From positions 4,163,001-4,227,000 of the forward strand of contig NZ_CP077311.1 in assembly GCF_019048265.1 (NCBI RefSeq): 64,000 nt of DNA, given 5' to 3'. The notes under the pieces were generated by a model. It ran no database searches, had not been told where the DNA came from, and saw only the letters and a program-made list of their open reading frames with translations. How positions within the stretch are numbered: the first letter of the stretch is position 1; each line of letters begins with the position of its first letter. Below are positions 35,038 through 43,494 of the stretch, piece after piece. This DNA is from Aeromonas sp. FDAARGOS 1405 (lineage in GTDB: Bacteria > Pseudomonadota > Gammaproteobacteria > Enterobacterales > Aeromonadaceae). A program made the translations under genes and the position numbers.

Positions 35038-35060
35038 CCAACACGCTCTGCTGGATAAAC

Positions 35061-35092
35061 GAAGAGGGACCGCAAGGTCTCTCTTCTTGTGT
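35061..35092 (+). terminator. Terminator of the amino acid transporter operon
   Basis: GAAGAGGGACC / GGTCTCTCTTC (11 pairs, one G-T) with a 4-base loop, followed by TTGTGTG, 23 bases after the ATPase stop. Confidence 0.8.
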
Positions 35093-35144
35093 GTCACGCT
35101 GAGCAGGCTTAACCCAGCTGAACCCGAGTGCCCCTCTCATCGGC

Positions 35145-35936
35145 TCAGCGCGGGGACTTTCCCAGATAGCGCTCCACGATCACTTTCACCCCGTCACGTT
35201 TCTTGAGCTGATAGAGCTCCTTGTCAAACTGATCGATAAAGGCCTGTTTGTAGGGATACTCCCCCTTGCGGCTGTAGCCGAGAAACCCCTGCTCCTTGCT
35301 GAGCACCGGCCCCTGTTTGAGCAGGGACATATCGGCCACCGCCAGCTGATCGGCCTTTATCATGTTGAGCAACTCATAGAGCAGGGAGAGGCGATCATTG
35401 ATGGTGCAATCGACCCGGCCGCGGACAATCTTGAGCAAGTTCTCCCGATTGCTTTTCACCTCCTCCACGTCGATCTGCTTCTCTTTTACCGCCTGCCAAA
35501 AGGCATCACCGCCGACGGCAAAACCGGCGTTCATGCCAAAGCGCAAACCGTGATAGTCGAGCGGAAACCTGGCCTGCGGAGTATTGGCCGCCACACTGGC
35601 GCCGCACATCACCACCAGCTCTTCATCCAGCATCGGCTGGGAGTAGGGCCACATCCAGGGGCGACTGTCGGGCTGGTAGTAAGGCGGAAAGATGGCGAAG
35701 GCGCTGCCCTGCTCCACCATGCTCAGACCGCGCCGCCACGGCATCGGCTTGAGCACCACCTCATAGTCAGGCATGGCAGAGGTCACCTCGCGGATAATAT
35801 CGGCATAGATCCCCCTGACCTCCTCCCCCTCCTGCCAGGAGTAGGGGGGATAGTTGGCATCGGCCAAAATTTCAACACGGGTTTTGGCCTGGGCCATCAT
35901 GCACAACCCCAGCAACAAGCAACACCAGACGCGCAT
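35145..35936 (-). CDS. Solute-binding protein family 3 domain protein, orphan
   Basis: This is a 263-residue periplasmic protein of the amino-acid-binding fold. The signal peptide ends MMAQA. The mature part begins VEILADANYPPYSWQEG and contains GIYADIIREV, FAIFPPYYQPDSR and a C-terminal helix with GVKVIVERYLG. The reading frame extends to 36008, but ATG 35936 has AGGAGGT 8 bases upstream and directly precedes the hydrophobic core. No permease or ATPase is next to it on this strand. It is divergent from the sterol-desaturase-family gene. Confidence 0.82.
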   Translation of the reverse strand: MRVWCCLLLGLCMMAQAKTRVEILADANYPPYSWQEGEEVRGIYADIIREVTSAMPDYEVVLKPMPWRRGLSMVEQGSAFAIFPPYYQPDSRPWMWPYSQPMLDEELVVMCGASVAANTPQARFPLDYHGLRFGMNAGFAVGGDAFWQAVKEKQIDVEEVKSNRENLLKIVRGRVDCTINDRLSLLYELLNMIKADQLAVADMSLLKQGPVLSKEQGFLGYSRKGEYPYKQAFIDQFDKELYQLKKRDGVKVIVERYLGKSPR

Positions 35937-36104
35937 AAGCCAGCACCTCCTGAAAAAGCCTGTATCAAGCATAGCCATCCGCCGCACCTTCCTCTGCTGC
36001 CGCACCATGTTTCATGCCATCTCTTCGTTGGCAGAAAAATGTTAATGAAATATTAAAGCCATCCTTTATGCTGGAGAGCAATTGCTCTGAATGGATGGCC
36101 GCAT

Positions 36105-36944
36105 ATGGATGTGCAACTGCTTCTGCTCTACCTCTCCCCGGTTTTTCTGGCCTTTATCGGCTGGGAGATGCTCTACCTGCGCAAACATTGCGCGGCCTTT
36201 CCAACCGCCACCTACCAGTGGCGGGATCTGTTCGCCAACGCCGCCCTGGCCCTGATGCACCAAGGGGGCGATGCGCTGGCGGCCATCGCCATTGCTTATC
36301 TGTATGACACCCTATGGGGCTGGCGGCTGTTCGATATCGAGCTCACCTTCTGGAGCGTATTGCTGCTCTTCCTGTTGCAGGATCTCTGTTACTGGCTGTT
36401 CCACTTCACCAGCCACCATGTGCGCTGGCTGTGGGCTTCCCACGTGGTACATCACAGCTCGGAGCGGCTCAACCTCTCCACCGCCTTTCGCCAGAGCCTG
36501 ATGTATCCCATCTCCGGCATGTGGCTGTTCTGGATCCCGATGATTGTCATCGGCTTCCCGCCCGAGGCGGTGGTCGCCACTGTGCTGCTGAGTCTGGGCT
36601 TCCAGTTCTTCGTCCACACCCAGGTAGTGGGCAAACTCGGCCGGCTGGAGTGGATCTTCAACACCCCCTCCCACCACAGGGTGCATCACGCCAGCAACTC
36701 CAAGTACATAGACCGCAACTTTGCCGGGGTGCTGATCATCTGGGATCGGCTGTTCGGCACCTTTGTGGAAGAAGACCCGGCCGAGCCGTGCCGCTTCGGC
36801 ATCACCAAGCCGATCCACAGCTTCAATCCCCTCACCCTCACCTTCCACGAGTGGCGCGACATGCTGCGCGACGCCCGTGGCCTGCCTTGGCGACAAAAAC
36901 TCGCGGTGCTGTTTGGCAAACCGGCCGGACCTGCCAGCCGCTAA
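36105..36944 (+). CDS. Sterol desaturase / fatty acid hydroxylase superfamily protein
   Basis: This is a 279-residue multi-pass membrane protein with the histidine clusters that bind a di-iron centre in this superfamily: HFTSHH near residue 103, HVVHHS near 115 and PSHHRVHHASN near 188. Four or five membrane helices surround them. Family members hydroxylate or desaturate lipids using O2. The bacterial substrate is unknown here. The start ATG 36105 lacks a strong Shine-Dalgarno. The gene stands alone and ends at a bidirectional terminator shared with the convergent permease gene. Confidence 0.88.
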   Translation: MDVQLLLLYLSPVFLAFIGWEMLYLRKHCAAFPTATYQWRDLFANAALALMHQGGDALAAIAIAYLYDTLWGWRLFDIELTFWSVLLLFLLQDLCYWLFHFTSHHVRWLWASHVVHHSSERLNLSTAFRQSLMYPISGMWLFWIPMIVIGFPPEAVVATVLLSLGFQFFVHTQVVGKLGRLEWIFNTPSHHRVHHASNSKYIDRNFAGVLIIWDRLFGTFVEEDPAEPCRFGITKPIHSFNPLTLTFHEWRDMLRDARGLPWRQKLAVLFGKPAGPASR

Positions 36945-37004
36945 GCCTTCTCCCCAGGTCACAACTCCCGGATAGCAAGCCCCTGATAACCAGTCCCTGA
37001 TAAC

Positions 37005-37031
37005 AAGAGAGCGCCACAGTGGCGCTCTCTT
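37005..37031. terminator. Bidirectional terminator between convergent genes
   Basis: AAGAGAGCGCCA / TGGCGCTCTCTT around CAG, 61 bases after the desaturase-family stop and 23 bases past the permease stop on the other strand. T-rich sequence follows in the plus direction (TTATGG), with TTGTTATC on the minus side. Confidence 0.82.
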
Positions 37032-37053
37032 ATGGTCAGTCACATCTTCGATG

Positions 37054-38469
37054 TCAGAGATGGGCGAACGACCAGACGGCGGGGATCAGGCTCAGCAAGG
37101 TCACTCCAGCCAACAGCCGTTCACGGCCGCTCAGACAAAGATCTGTGCCCAGCTGACGACGGCTGTAGAGAAACAGCAGCAGACCCGGCCCGTAGAGCAG
37201 CAAGGAGAGCAGCAGATACTCCACCCCGGCAGCATAGAGCAGCCAGAAGCCGTAACCGCTCGACACCAGTGCCACCGCCCGCATCAGACCGCGGCCCTGC
37301 CCGCCCTCACCCTTCTTGCTGAACGAGAGCTTGAGCAAGAACAGGCCGATCAGCAGGTAGGGCACCAGGATCATCGAGGTGGAGATAAGCAGCAGGCTGG
37401 TGTAGCCCTTGCCGAGCAACCACACCAGCAGCAGGCAAGTCTGCACCGTCAAGCTGGTGAGCCAGAGCGATGCGATGGGTGTGCCGTTGCGGTTCTGGCG
37501 CCGGAAGATGGCGGGAAACGCGCCGTGGCGGGCCGCGCTGAACGGCACCTCGGCCGAGAAGAGGGTCCAGCTCACGTAGGAGGCAAGCACCGAGACGATC
37601 AGGCCGACGCTGATGAGCAGTTTGCCCCAGGAGCCGGTCATCTGGGCCATCAGCCCTGCCATGGAGGGGTTGGGCAGCGCTGCGAGCTCGGGTCGGCTCA
37701 ATATTCCGAGCGCCAGCACCGAGATAAGCACATAGAGCAGCAGCGCCAATAGCACCCCAAGCACAGTGGCCGTGCCCACATCCCGCCGGTTTCTGGCGCG
37801 GGCCGACAACACCGCGGCCCCCTCGATACCGGTGAAGACCCAGAGAGTGATCAGCATGGTATTGCGCACCTGCTCGGAAACCGGCACCGCCAGGCTACTA
37901 CCCTGCTGATCCGCCACGAAGGTGACCGGATCGAACCAGTAGCAGGCAAACAGAATAAACAGCAGCAGCGGCAGGCTCTTGGCCAGGGTCGCCACCAGAT
38001 TGAACAGCGCCGCCTGCTGCACACCACGGGCCACCAGCAGATGCACCGCCCAGAGGATGCAGGACTCGCCGACAAACGCCGCCAGAGTGTTGCCGTCACC
38101 AAACCAGATCTGCTCCGGGGTATCGACAAAGCTGCCCAGCGCCGCAAAGGCGATCACCAGATAACCCACCACGCCGATGGTGGCGCAGAGCCAGTAGCCC
38201 CAGGCGGAGAAAAAGCCCACCAGATCGCCAAAACCGGCGCGGGCGTAGCTGTAGATGCCGCCGTCGAGATCCGGCCTTAACCGCGACAGATAGAGAAAAC
38301 TCATGGCGAGCGCAAGGATGCCCACCCCCGTCACACCCCAGCCGATCAGTACAGCGCGCGCTCCCGCCACCTCGGCCATGTTCTGGGGCAGGCTAAAAAT
38401 TCCCGCCCCCACCATGGAGCTGAACACCAGCGCGGTGAGTGACCAAAGCCCAATCTTGCTCTCTTTCAT
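37054..38469 (-). CDS. APC-family amino acid permease/antiporter
   Basis: This 471-residue, 12-helix transporter is of the basic amino acid/polyamine antiporter type. The first helix carries the substrate-binding SSMVGAGIFSLPQNMAEVAG motif near residue 17, followed by DGGIYSYARAGFGD near 67 and GIEGAAVLSARARN near 215. By sequence it resembles arginine/ornithine antiporters. It lies 9 bases after a homocysteine S-methyltransferase gene, and its Shine-Dalgarno AAGGAG overlaps that stop. This layout parallels E. coli mmuPM, so S-methylmethionine or a related methyl donor is a plausible substrate, but this is inference from context. Confidence 0.85.
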   Translation of the reverse strand: MKESKIGLWSLTALVFSSMVGAGIFSLPQNMAEVAGARAVLIGWGVTGVGILALAMSFLYLSRLRPDLDGGIYSYARAGFGDLVGFFSAWGYWLCATIGVVGYLVIAFAALGSFVDTPEQIWFGDGNTLAAFVGESCILWAVHLLVARGVQQAALFNLVATLAKSLPLLLFILFACYWFDPVTFVADQQGSSLAVPVSEQVRNTMLITLWVFTGIEGAAVLSARARNRRDVGTATVLGVLLALLLYVLISVLALGILSRPELAALPNPSMAGLMAQMTGSWGKLLISVGLIVSVLASYVSWTLFSAEVPFSAARHGAFPAIFRRQNRNGTPIASLWLTSLTVQTCLLLVWLLGKGYTSLLLISTSMILVPYLLIGLFLLKLSFSKKGEGGQGRGLMRAVALVSSGYGFWLLYAAGVEYLLLSLLLYGPGLLLFLYSRRQLGTDLCLSGRERLLAGVTLLSLIPAVWSFAHL

Positions 38470-38478
38470 GGAAGCTCC

Positions 38479-39381
38479 TTAGCGCAACCGGCGGCTCAGC
38501 GCCTGAATATGCTCGGGGCCGATACCGCAGCAACCGCCGATCAAGTTCGCCCCGGCTGCGCGCCAGCGCTCGGCCCAGCCGAGATAATCCAGCGGCCCCA
38601 GATCGGCACGGATCTCGTCCAACCCATCGTTGGCGGTGGCCTCTTTGGGCTGCGGCGGGAAGGCGTTGGCATAGGCACCGAGGCGAATGTCTGCGCGGCC
38701 CAGCGCCTGCAATCGGGTGCGGGCAACCTCGAGAGCCCCCTCGATCACCTCGGGCTGACAGCAGTTGAACAGGATGGCATCGACTCCAGCCGCCACCAGC
38801 GCGGTCACCGCATCGGCGACTCGCTCGCCGGAGCGCAGTCGCGGCTCGTTGCCCGGCGCCTCATCTTCCAGCGTGAAGGAGACCCAGAACGGCTTGCCGT
38901 CATCAGGCAGCAGCGCTTTCAGGGCCAGTGGCTCGGCAATCAGGCTCATGGTCTCGGCCAGCCAGATATCCACATAAGGGGATAGCGCCCGGATAAGCGG
39001 CGTCGCCAGCTCGCTCACCCTGTCCGCCTTGAACAGGTCGGCACGGTAGGAGCCAAACAACGGTGGCAGAGAACCCGCCACCTGCACGGCCCCCTTCTGC
39101 GCGTCAGCCACCTCACGGGCCAGTTGACCAGCCAGCGCTGCCAGCCCCTCCCCGTCGGCAAAGAAACGCTCATCGCCGATATGAAACGGCACCAGCGCAT
39201 AGCTGTTGGTGGTGATGACCCGGGCTCCGCTCGCTACATAGGCCTGATGCACGTCACGCACCGTCTCTGGCGCCTCCATCAAGGCCAACGCCGACCACTC
39301 GGGTTGACGAAACGGTGCTCCCCGCCGTGCCAACTCGCGCCCCATGCCCCCATCCAGCACCCACAATTCCCTGGTTTCCAT
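38479..39381 (-). CDS. Homocysteine S-methyltransferase family protein (MmuM-like)
   Basis: This 300-residue enzyme would transfer a methyl group to homocysteine, making methionine, probably from S-methylmethionine or S-adenosylmethionine. The zinc-binding cysteines are present: FNCCQPE near residue 208 and GGCCGIGPEHI near 282. The N-terminus has LDGGMGRELARRG and VITTNSYAL, both typical. It is the first gene of a two-gene unit with the permease. MetJ-like boxes lie about 140 bases upstream, which supports a role in methionine supply. Confidence 0.9.
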   Translation of the reverse strand: METRELWVLDGGMGRELARRGAPFRQPEWSALALMEAPETVRDVHQAYVASGARVITTNSYALVPFHIGDERFFADGEGLAALAGQLAREVADAQKGAVQVAGSLPPLFGSYRADLFKADRVSELATPLIRALSPYVDIWLAETMSLIAEPLALKALLPDDGKPFWVSFTLEDEAPGNEPRLRSGERVADAVTALVAAGVDAILFNCCQPEVIEGALEVARTRLQALGRADIRLGAYANAFPPQPKEATANDGLDEIRADLGPLDYLGWAERWRAAGANLIGGCCGIGPEHIQALSRRLR

Positions 39382-39516
39382 CTGTCGTGTCTCTTTGTTT
39401 TATGCGTTGTTTATTTGCGTATTTATCTGTTTGTTTTGTTGATCTGCGGTTTAACATCGAATCGCTGCAGATCGTCCCGCTTCATCCTGGGAAGCCATTT
39501 AACCTTGCAGCCATAA

Positions 39517-39540
39517 AAACATATGGATGTTTAGATGTCC
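39517..39540 (-). promoter_or_regulatory. Candidate MetJ box array upstream of the methyltransferase operon
   Basis: GGATGTTTAGATGTCC (39525-39540) matches two adjoining AGACGTCT met boxes at 11 of 16 positions. The 8 bases before it (AAACATAT) match at 5 of 8, making three contiguous units. MetJ binds two or more such units cooperatively. The site is 136 bases or more from the methyltransferase start. Confidence 0.55.
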
Positions 39541-39627
39541 AAAACAAGATAAAACAAAGTGCCACGGGCGGCAATCAGTATCAGCAGAAATCAGCGTGCA
39601 AACGGCGAGGCAAACGCAGAAATGCAA

Positions 39628-39649
39628 GAGGCCACCCGAAGGTGGCCTC
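39628..39649 (-). terminator. Terminator of the lipoprotein gene at 39675-40217
   Basis: A perfect 9-bp stem GAGGCCACC / GGTGGCCTC with a CGAA/TTCG tetraloop lies 26 bases past the stop on the minus strand. The following T-run is weak (TTGCATTT). Confidence 0.75.
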
Positions 39650-39674
39650 ATCACAATCTTGATCCGCTGGTAAC

Positions 39675-40217
39675 TTAACGCCCGGCCAGCACTCGCTTAA
39701 TCTGTTTGACCCAGTCGGAGACCCGACCCTGCTGCGGCAAACCGCGCCAGATCTGCTCCCACTGGGCAGGGCTGAGCGGACGACCGAGGCGACGCTGCAC
39801 ACCCGCATAGAGGTAGTCATGGGCCGTGGTGGCCGCATGCTCGGAGGTGAGGAATTTGGAGACCGGATCGGTCAACCGCACATCCCGCATGCCGAGCAGC
39901 GGATAGTCGTTGTGCACCGCCGCCAGCATGGTCTCGCGCATGGCGGACTCGATGTAACCACGGGCAAACAGGGCGGTCACCGACTCCAGCGAGCCCTGAT
40001 CCGGGCCGTGGTACTGCTCATCAAAGACCGGGCTCGGCTCGGCCATGCCACTTTGTACCACCGCATCGGGATCCGGCTGCGGCACGACCACGGCAGGCTT
40101 GGGGGTTACCGGCTTGGCTGCCACTGTGGCTTTGCGCGGCGCACTCTGACTACAGGCACCCAGTGCCAGGGCGAGCGCGACACAGGCCAGCGCACGGGAA
40201 TGAGACTGCATCTTCAT
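39675..40217 (-). CDS. Lipoprotein of unknown function
   Basis: This is a 180-residue lipoprotein I cannot assign to a characterised family. The signal peptide LACVALALALGAC puts the lipidated Cys at about residue 22. A Pro/Val/Ala-rich linker to about residue 60 is followed by a helical domain with FARGYIESAMRETMLAAVH, DYPLLGMRDVRLTDP and a C-terminal GRPLSPAQWEQIWRGLPQ segment. Starts at 40217 and 40211 are both possible. It follows paeA by 19 bases on the same strand and may be cotranscribed with it. Confidence 0.75.
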   Translation of the reverse strand: MKMQSHSRALACVALALALGACSQSAPRKATVAAKPVTPKPAVVVPQPDPDAVVQSGMAEPSPVFDEQYHGPDQGSLESVTALFARGYIESAMRETMLAAVHNDYPLLGMRDVRLTDPVSKFLTSEHAATTAHDYLYAGVQRRLGRPLSPAQWEQIWRGLPQQGRVSDWVKQIKRVLAGR

Positions 40218-40236
40218 GACTCTTATGTCGCTCCTT

Positions 40237-41556
40237 TTACGATTCCTGAGCTGGCTTCTCGGCCACAGCCGGTTCAACCCGGGTAACCAGCAGCTGATCA
40301 ATCTTGTAACTGTCGATATCCACCACTTCGAACTTGTAACCGGCGTATTTGACCGAGTCAGTGCGCTTGGGGATCTTGCGCAGCATATACATGATAAAGC
40401 CGGCGATGGTCTCGTAGTTCTGGTTCTCGGGAAACTCTTCGATATCGAAGGCGCGCATCACGTCGGAGATGGGGGTAACCCCGTCCACCAGCCAGGAGTT
40501 CTCGTCGCGCTGGACGATCTGCTCTTCCACCACGTGGGTGGCCCACTCGCCCATGACGGTACTCATCAGGTCGTTCATGGTGACAATCCCCACCACCAGC
40601 GCGTACTCGTTCATCACCACGGCAAAGTCGCCACGATGATTCTTGAAGTACTCCATCGCCTCATAGAGGTTCAGGGTATCGGGGATGATGATGACGTTCT
40701 GCACCAGGTTGCCACCGATCAGGTCGATGCTCTGGCCGCCGATAACGCGGATCAGCAACTCTTTGGCATCGACAAAGCCCTTGATGCTGTCGAGGTTGTG
40801 GTCACAGACCAGAAACTTGTTGTGGGGATGCTCGGCGATCTTGGCCTTGATGCTCTCTTCGCTCTCTTGCAGGGTGAAGTAGATGAGGCTCTCGCGGGCC
40901 GTCATGGCAGAGGTGACACCAAGGGACTGCAACTCGAACACGTTCTCGATGAGCTGATGCTCCTCGCGCTGGATAACCCCCGCCTCGGCACCGGCATCCA
41001 TCACCGCATAGATATCGTCGGAGGTGATCTCGTCGTTACGCACCGTGGAGACGCGCATCAGACGGAACAGGGAGTTGGCCAATCCGTTGAAGACCCACAC
41101 CAGCGGCATCAACACGGTGACGAAGAAGAGCATGGGGCGCACCACCACCACGGCAATCTGCTCGGGCATGGTCATGGCCAGACGCTTGGGCATCAGGTCG
41201 GCGATCAGGATAAACATGCCGGTGACGAACACGAAGGAGGCACCGGAGCTGATCTCGCCAAGCCAGGGGCCCTGGTAGAACTGGGAGACAATCCCCTTGA
41301 TGGCGGGGTTGAGGGCAGACTCACCCAGGATACCGCCCAGAATGGCGACGGTATTGAGGCCAATCTGCACCACGGTGAAAAAGTTGCCCGGTTGGGCCTG
41401 CAGGGCCAGCACCTTTTCGGCCTGGCGATTACCTTCATCCGCCATCACCTGCAATTTGATTTTGCGAGACGCGGCGAGAGAGATCTCGGAGAGGGAGAAG
41501 AACACACTGCCGCCAACCAGCAGCATTAAAAAGAACAAACTATCGGCAAAACTCAT
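40237..41556 (-). CDS. paeA: PaeA (YtfL), CBS-domain polyamine exporter family
   Basis: This is a 439-residue inner-membrane protein of the CNNM/CorB (DUF21-CBS-CorC_HlyC) family. It matches E. coli YtfL closely over its whole length, for example FSLSEISLAASRKIKL near residue 20, GLANSLFRLMRV near 155, DIYAVMDAGAEAGV near 185, ALVVGIVTMNDLMSTVMG near 328 and MLRKIPKRTDSVKYAGYKFEV near the end. E. coli YtfL was renamed PaeA for its reported role in putrescine and cadaverine export. The N-terminal 200 residues are membrane-spanning, then come two CBS domains and a CorC domain. Confidence 0.88.
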   Translation of the reverse strand: MSFADSLFFLMLLVGGSVFFSLSEISLAASRKIKLQVMADEGNRQAEKVLALQAQPGNFFTVVQIGLNTVAILGGILGESALNPAIKGIVSQFYQGPWLGEISSGASFVFVTGMFILIADLMPKRLAMTMPEQIAVVVVRPMLFFVTVLMPLVWVFNGLANSLFRLMRVSTVRNDEITSDDIYAVMDAGAEAGVIQREEHQLIENVFELQSLGVTSAMTARESLIYFTLQESEESIKAKIAEHPHNKFLVCDHNLDSIKGFVDAKELLIRVIGGQSIDLIGGNLVQNVIIIPDTLNLYEAMEYFKNHRGDFAVVMNEYALVVGIVTMNDLMSTVMGEWATHVVEEQIVQRDENSWLVDGVTPISDVMRAFDIEEFPENQNYETIAGFIMYMLRKIPKRTDSVKYAGYKFEVVDIDSYKIDQLLVTRVEPAVAEKPAQES

Positions 41557-41704
41557 GATTAACCTATTGCTACACCCGCCTTAGCACAAGACGGCAAACT
41601 GGGCCCGGGAGACCGGACCGTGAGCCCATCCGGGACTCACACAGGGGGAGTATTCTATCAGAAAACAGCCAGTTGGGGGCTTTATCTTACTCCGACCAGT
41701 TATG

Positions 41705-41735
41705 CAACAAAAAAGGCGCTTCACGCGCCTTTTTA
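41705..41735 (-). terminator. Terminator of the pst-phoU operon
   Basis: AAAAAAGGCGC / GCGCCTTTTT with a 5-base loop lies directly after the phoU stop on the minus strand and gives TTTTTTG there. The A-run on the other side could also stop plus-strand transcription. Confidence 0.9.
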
Positions 41736-41746
41736 TTCACTTCCGG

Positions 41747-42457
41747 TTAGCCCTTGCCCAGCAAGGTGCCCAGATCGTCCGCCTTGGTATGGCGCACATC
41801 CTTGCCTTTCACGTAGTAGACGATGTACTCGCAGATGTGCTGGCAACGATCGCCAACCCGCTCGATGGCCCGCGCCGCCCACAGCACGTTGAGAACCTGG
41901 GGGATGGTGCGGGGATCTTCCATCATATAGGTCATCAGCTCGCGAATGATGGACTCGTACTCACGGTCTACCTTGTCATCTTCCTTGTAGACCGCCAGCG
42001 CCGCATCCAGATCCATACGGGCGAAGGCGTCGAGCACATCGTGCAGCATCTTGATGGTGCGACGGCCCATGTTCTCCAGCGACACCAGCGGCGGCTGCGG
42101 CTTGTTGGCGTTGTCGGTCAGCATGCGGGCGATCTTGTCGGCCACGTCGCCAATACGCTCCAGATCAGTGATGGTCTTGATGATGGCCATCACCAGTCGC
42201 AGGTCGGAGGCTGTCGGCTGACGCTTGGCGATGATGCGGGTGCACTCCTCGTCGATCGCCACTTCCATCGCGTTGACCTTGTGGTCGTTGGCCACGATCT
42301 TGCGCGCCGCATCGAGATCCTGATCGTGGATCGCCGCAATGGCGTCGGTGAGCTGCTGCTCCACCAGACCGCCCATCACCAGCACCTGGTTGCGCACGCT
42401 CTCTAGCTCGGCATTGAACTGACCGGAGATGTGTTTATTGAGGTTCATATTGTCCAT
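41747..42457 (-). CDS. phoU: PhoU, phosphate signalling protein
   Basis: This is a 236-residue, all-helical negative regulator that links the Pst transporter to the PhoR/PhoB two-component system and prevents runaway phosphate uptake. The two three-helix bundle repeats carry the metal-binding acidic motifs ([12 protein letters not shown] near residue 100 and [14 protein letters not shown] near 205). It is the last gene of pstC-pstA-pstB-phoU, 85 bases after pstB. phoR and phoB are not in this window. Confidence 0.95.
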   Translation of the reverse strand: MDNMNLNKHISGQFNAELESVRNQVLVMGGLVEQQLTDAIAAIHDQDLDAARKIVANDHKVNAMEVAIDEECTRIIAKRQPTASDLRLVMAIIKTITDLERIGDVADKIARMLTDNANKPQPPLVSLENMGRRTIKMLHDVLDAFARMDLDAALAVYKEDDKVDREYESIIRELMTYMMEDPRTIPQVLNVLWAARAIERVGDRCQHICEYIVYYVKGKDVRHTKADDLGTLLGKG

Positions 42458-42542
42458 ACAAATAATCCTTGATTGCTCCGATTATGCCTTAGCCGTTGAA
42501 CCGACTGCCAATCTGTTTGCTGAGATTCATCCTCTCCTCTCC

Positions 42543-43361
42543 TTAGCCGTAACGACCGGTAATGTAATCTTCGGTCTTTTTCTTGGCCGGGGTGGTGAAA
42601 ATGGTGTTGGTATCCGAGTACTCGATAAGCTCGCCCATGTACATGAAGGCGGTCTGATCCGACACTCGCGCAGCCTGTTGCATGTTGTGGGTCACGATCA
42701 CCACGGTGAACTGGCTCTTGAGCTCGTTGATCAGCTCCTCGATGGTGAGGGTGGAGATGGGGTCGAGCGCCGAGGTCGGCTCATCGAGCAGCAACACTTC
42801 CGGCTCGATGGCAATGGCGCGGGCAATCACCAGACGCTGCTGCTGACCACCGGAGAGACCGAAGGCGTTGTCGTGCAGACGATCCTTCACCTCGTCCCAC
42901 AGGGCCGCACCACGCAAGGAGCGCTCGGCCGCTTCATCCAGAGTGCGACGATCGTTGATCCCCTGCAGGCGCAGACCATAGACCACGTTCTCGTAGATGG
43001 ACTTGGGGAACGGGTTCGGGCGCTGGAACACCATGCCCACCTGACGGCGCAGGGCGGAAACATCGACGCTCTTGTCATAGATGTTATGGCCGTGCAGTTG
43101 GATTTCTCCCTCGATACGGCATATCTCCACCAGATCGTTCATCCGGTTGATGCAGCGCAGCAGGGTCGATTTACCACAGCCTGACGGGCCGATAAAGGCG
43201 GTCACCTGCCCTTTGGGGATCTTCATGTTGACGTTGAACAACGCCTGCTTGCTGCCGTAGTACAGGTTGAGATCCTTCACCTCCAGCGCGGTCTGCTCCG
43301 GGGTCAGGTTGAGCAGGTCCAGCGCGGTGTGCTGGGTAGACGTGGTCGTTACGTTGATCAT
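42543..43361 (-). CDS. pstB: PstB, phosphate ABC transporter ATPase
   Basis: This 272-residue ATPase powers high-affinity phosphate import. Walker A is [19 protein letters not shown] near residue 57, [16 protein letters not shown] is the signature near 168, and [16 protein letters not shown] is Walker B near 188. The PstB hallmark [19 protein letters not shown] precedes Walker A. It is separated from pstA by 133 bases containing a G+C-rich hairpin, an unusually long gap inside a pst operon. Confidence 0.96.
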   Translation of the reverse strand: MINVTTTSTQHTALDLLNLTPEQTALEVKDLNLYYGSKQALFNVNMKIPKGQVTAFIGPSGCGKSTLLRCINRMNDLVEICRIEGEIQLHGHNIYDKSVDVSALRRQVGMVFQRPNPFPKSIYENVVYGLRLQGINDRRTLDEAAERSLRGAALWDEVKDRLHDNAFGLSGGQQQRLVIARAIAIEPEVLLLDEPTSALDPISTLTIEELINELKSQFTVVIVTHNMQQAARVSDQTAFMYMGELIEYSDTNTIFTTPAKKKTEDYITGRYG

Positions 43362-43426
43362 CTGTTACCTCAAAATCTATCTGGAGTGGCCTGACAGCTG
43401 CCGGCGCCCCTCACGTATTGGTGCAG

Positions 43427-43458
43427 AGAGATGGCGGCTCGCGCTCGGCCGCCCCTCT
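43427..43458 (-). promoter_or_regulatory. Hairpin in the pstA-pstB gap
   Basis: AGAG..GGCGGC pairs with GCCGCC..CTCT around a 9-base loop, with a small internal bulge. No T-run follows. It may protect or process the pstCA mRNA, or adjust PstB expression relative to the permeases. Confidence 0.4.
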
Positions 43459-43494
43459 GTTATCTCACTCTTGTATAACTCAAGCGGCGCCGGA

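Noticed and set aside
40216..41529. A 437-codon frame opposite paeA, rich in His and Asp
   Set aside because: The composition is typical of an antisense translation; paeA on the other strand matches its family end to end.
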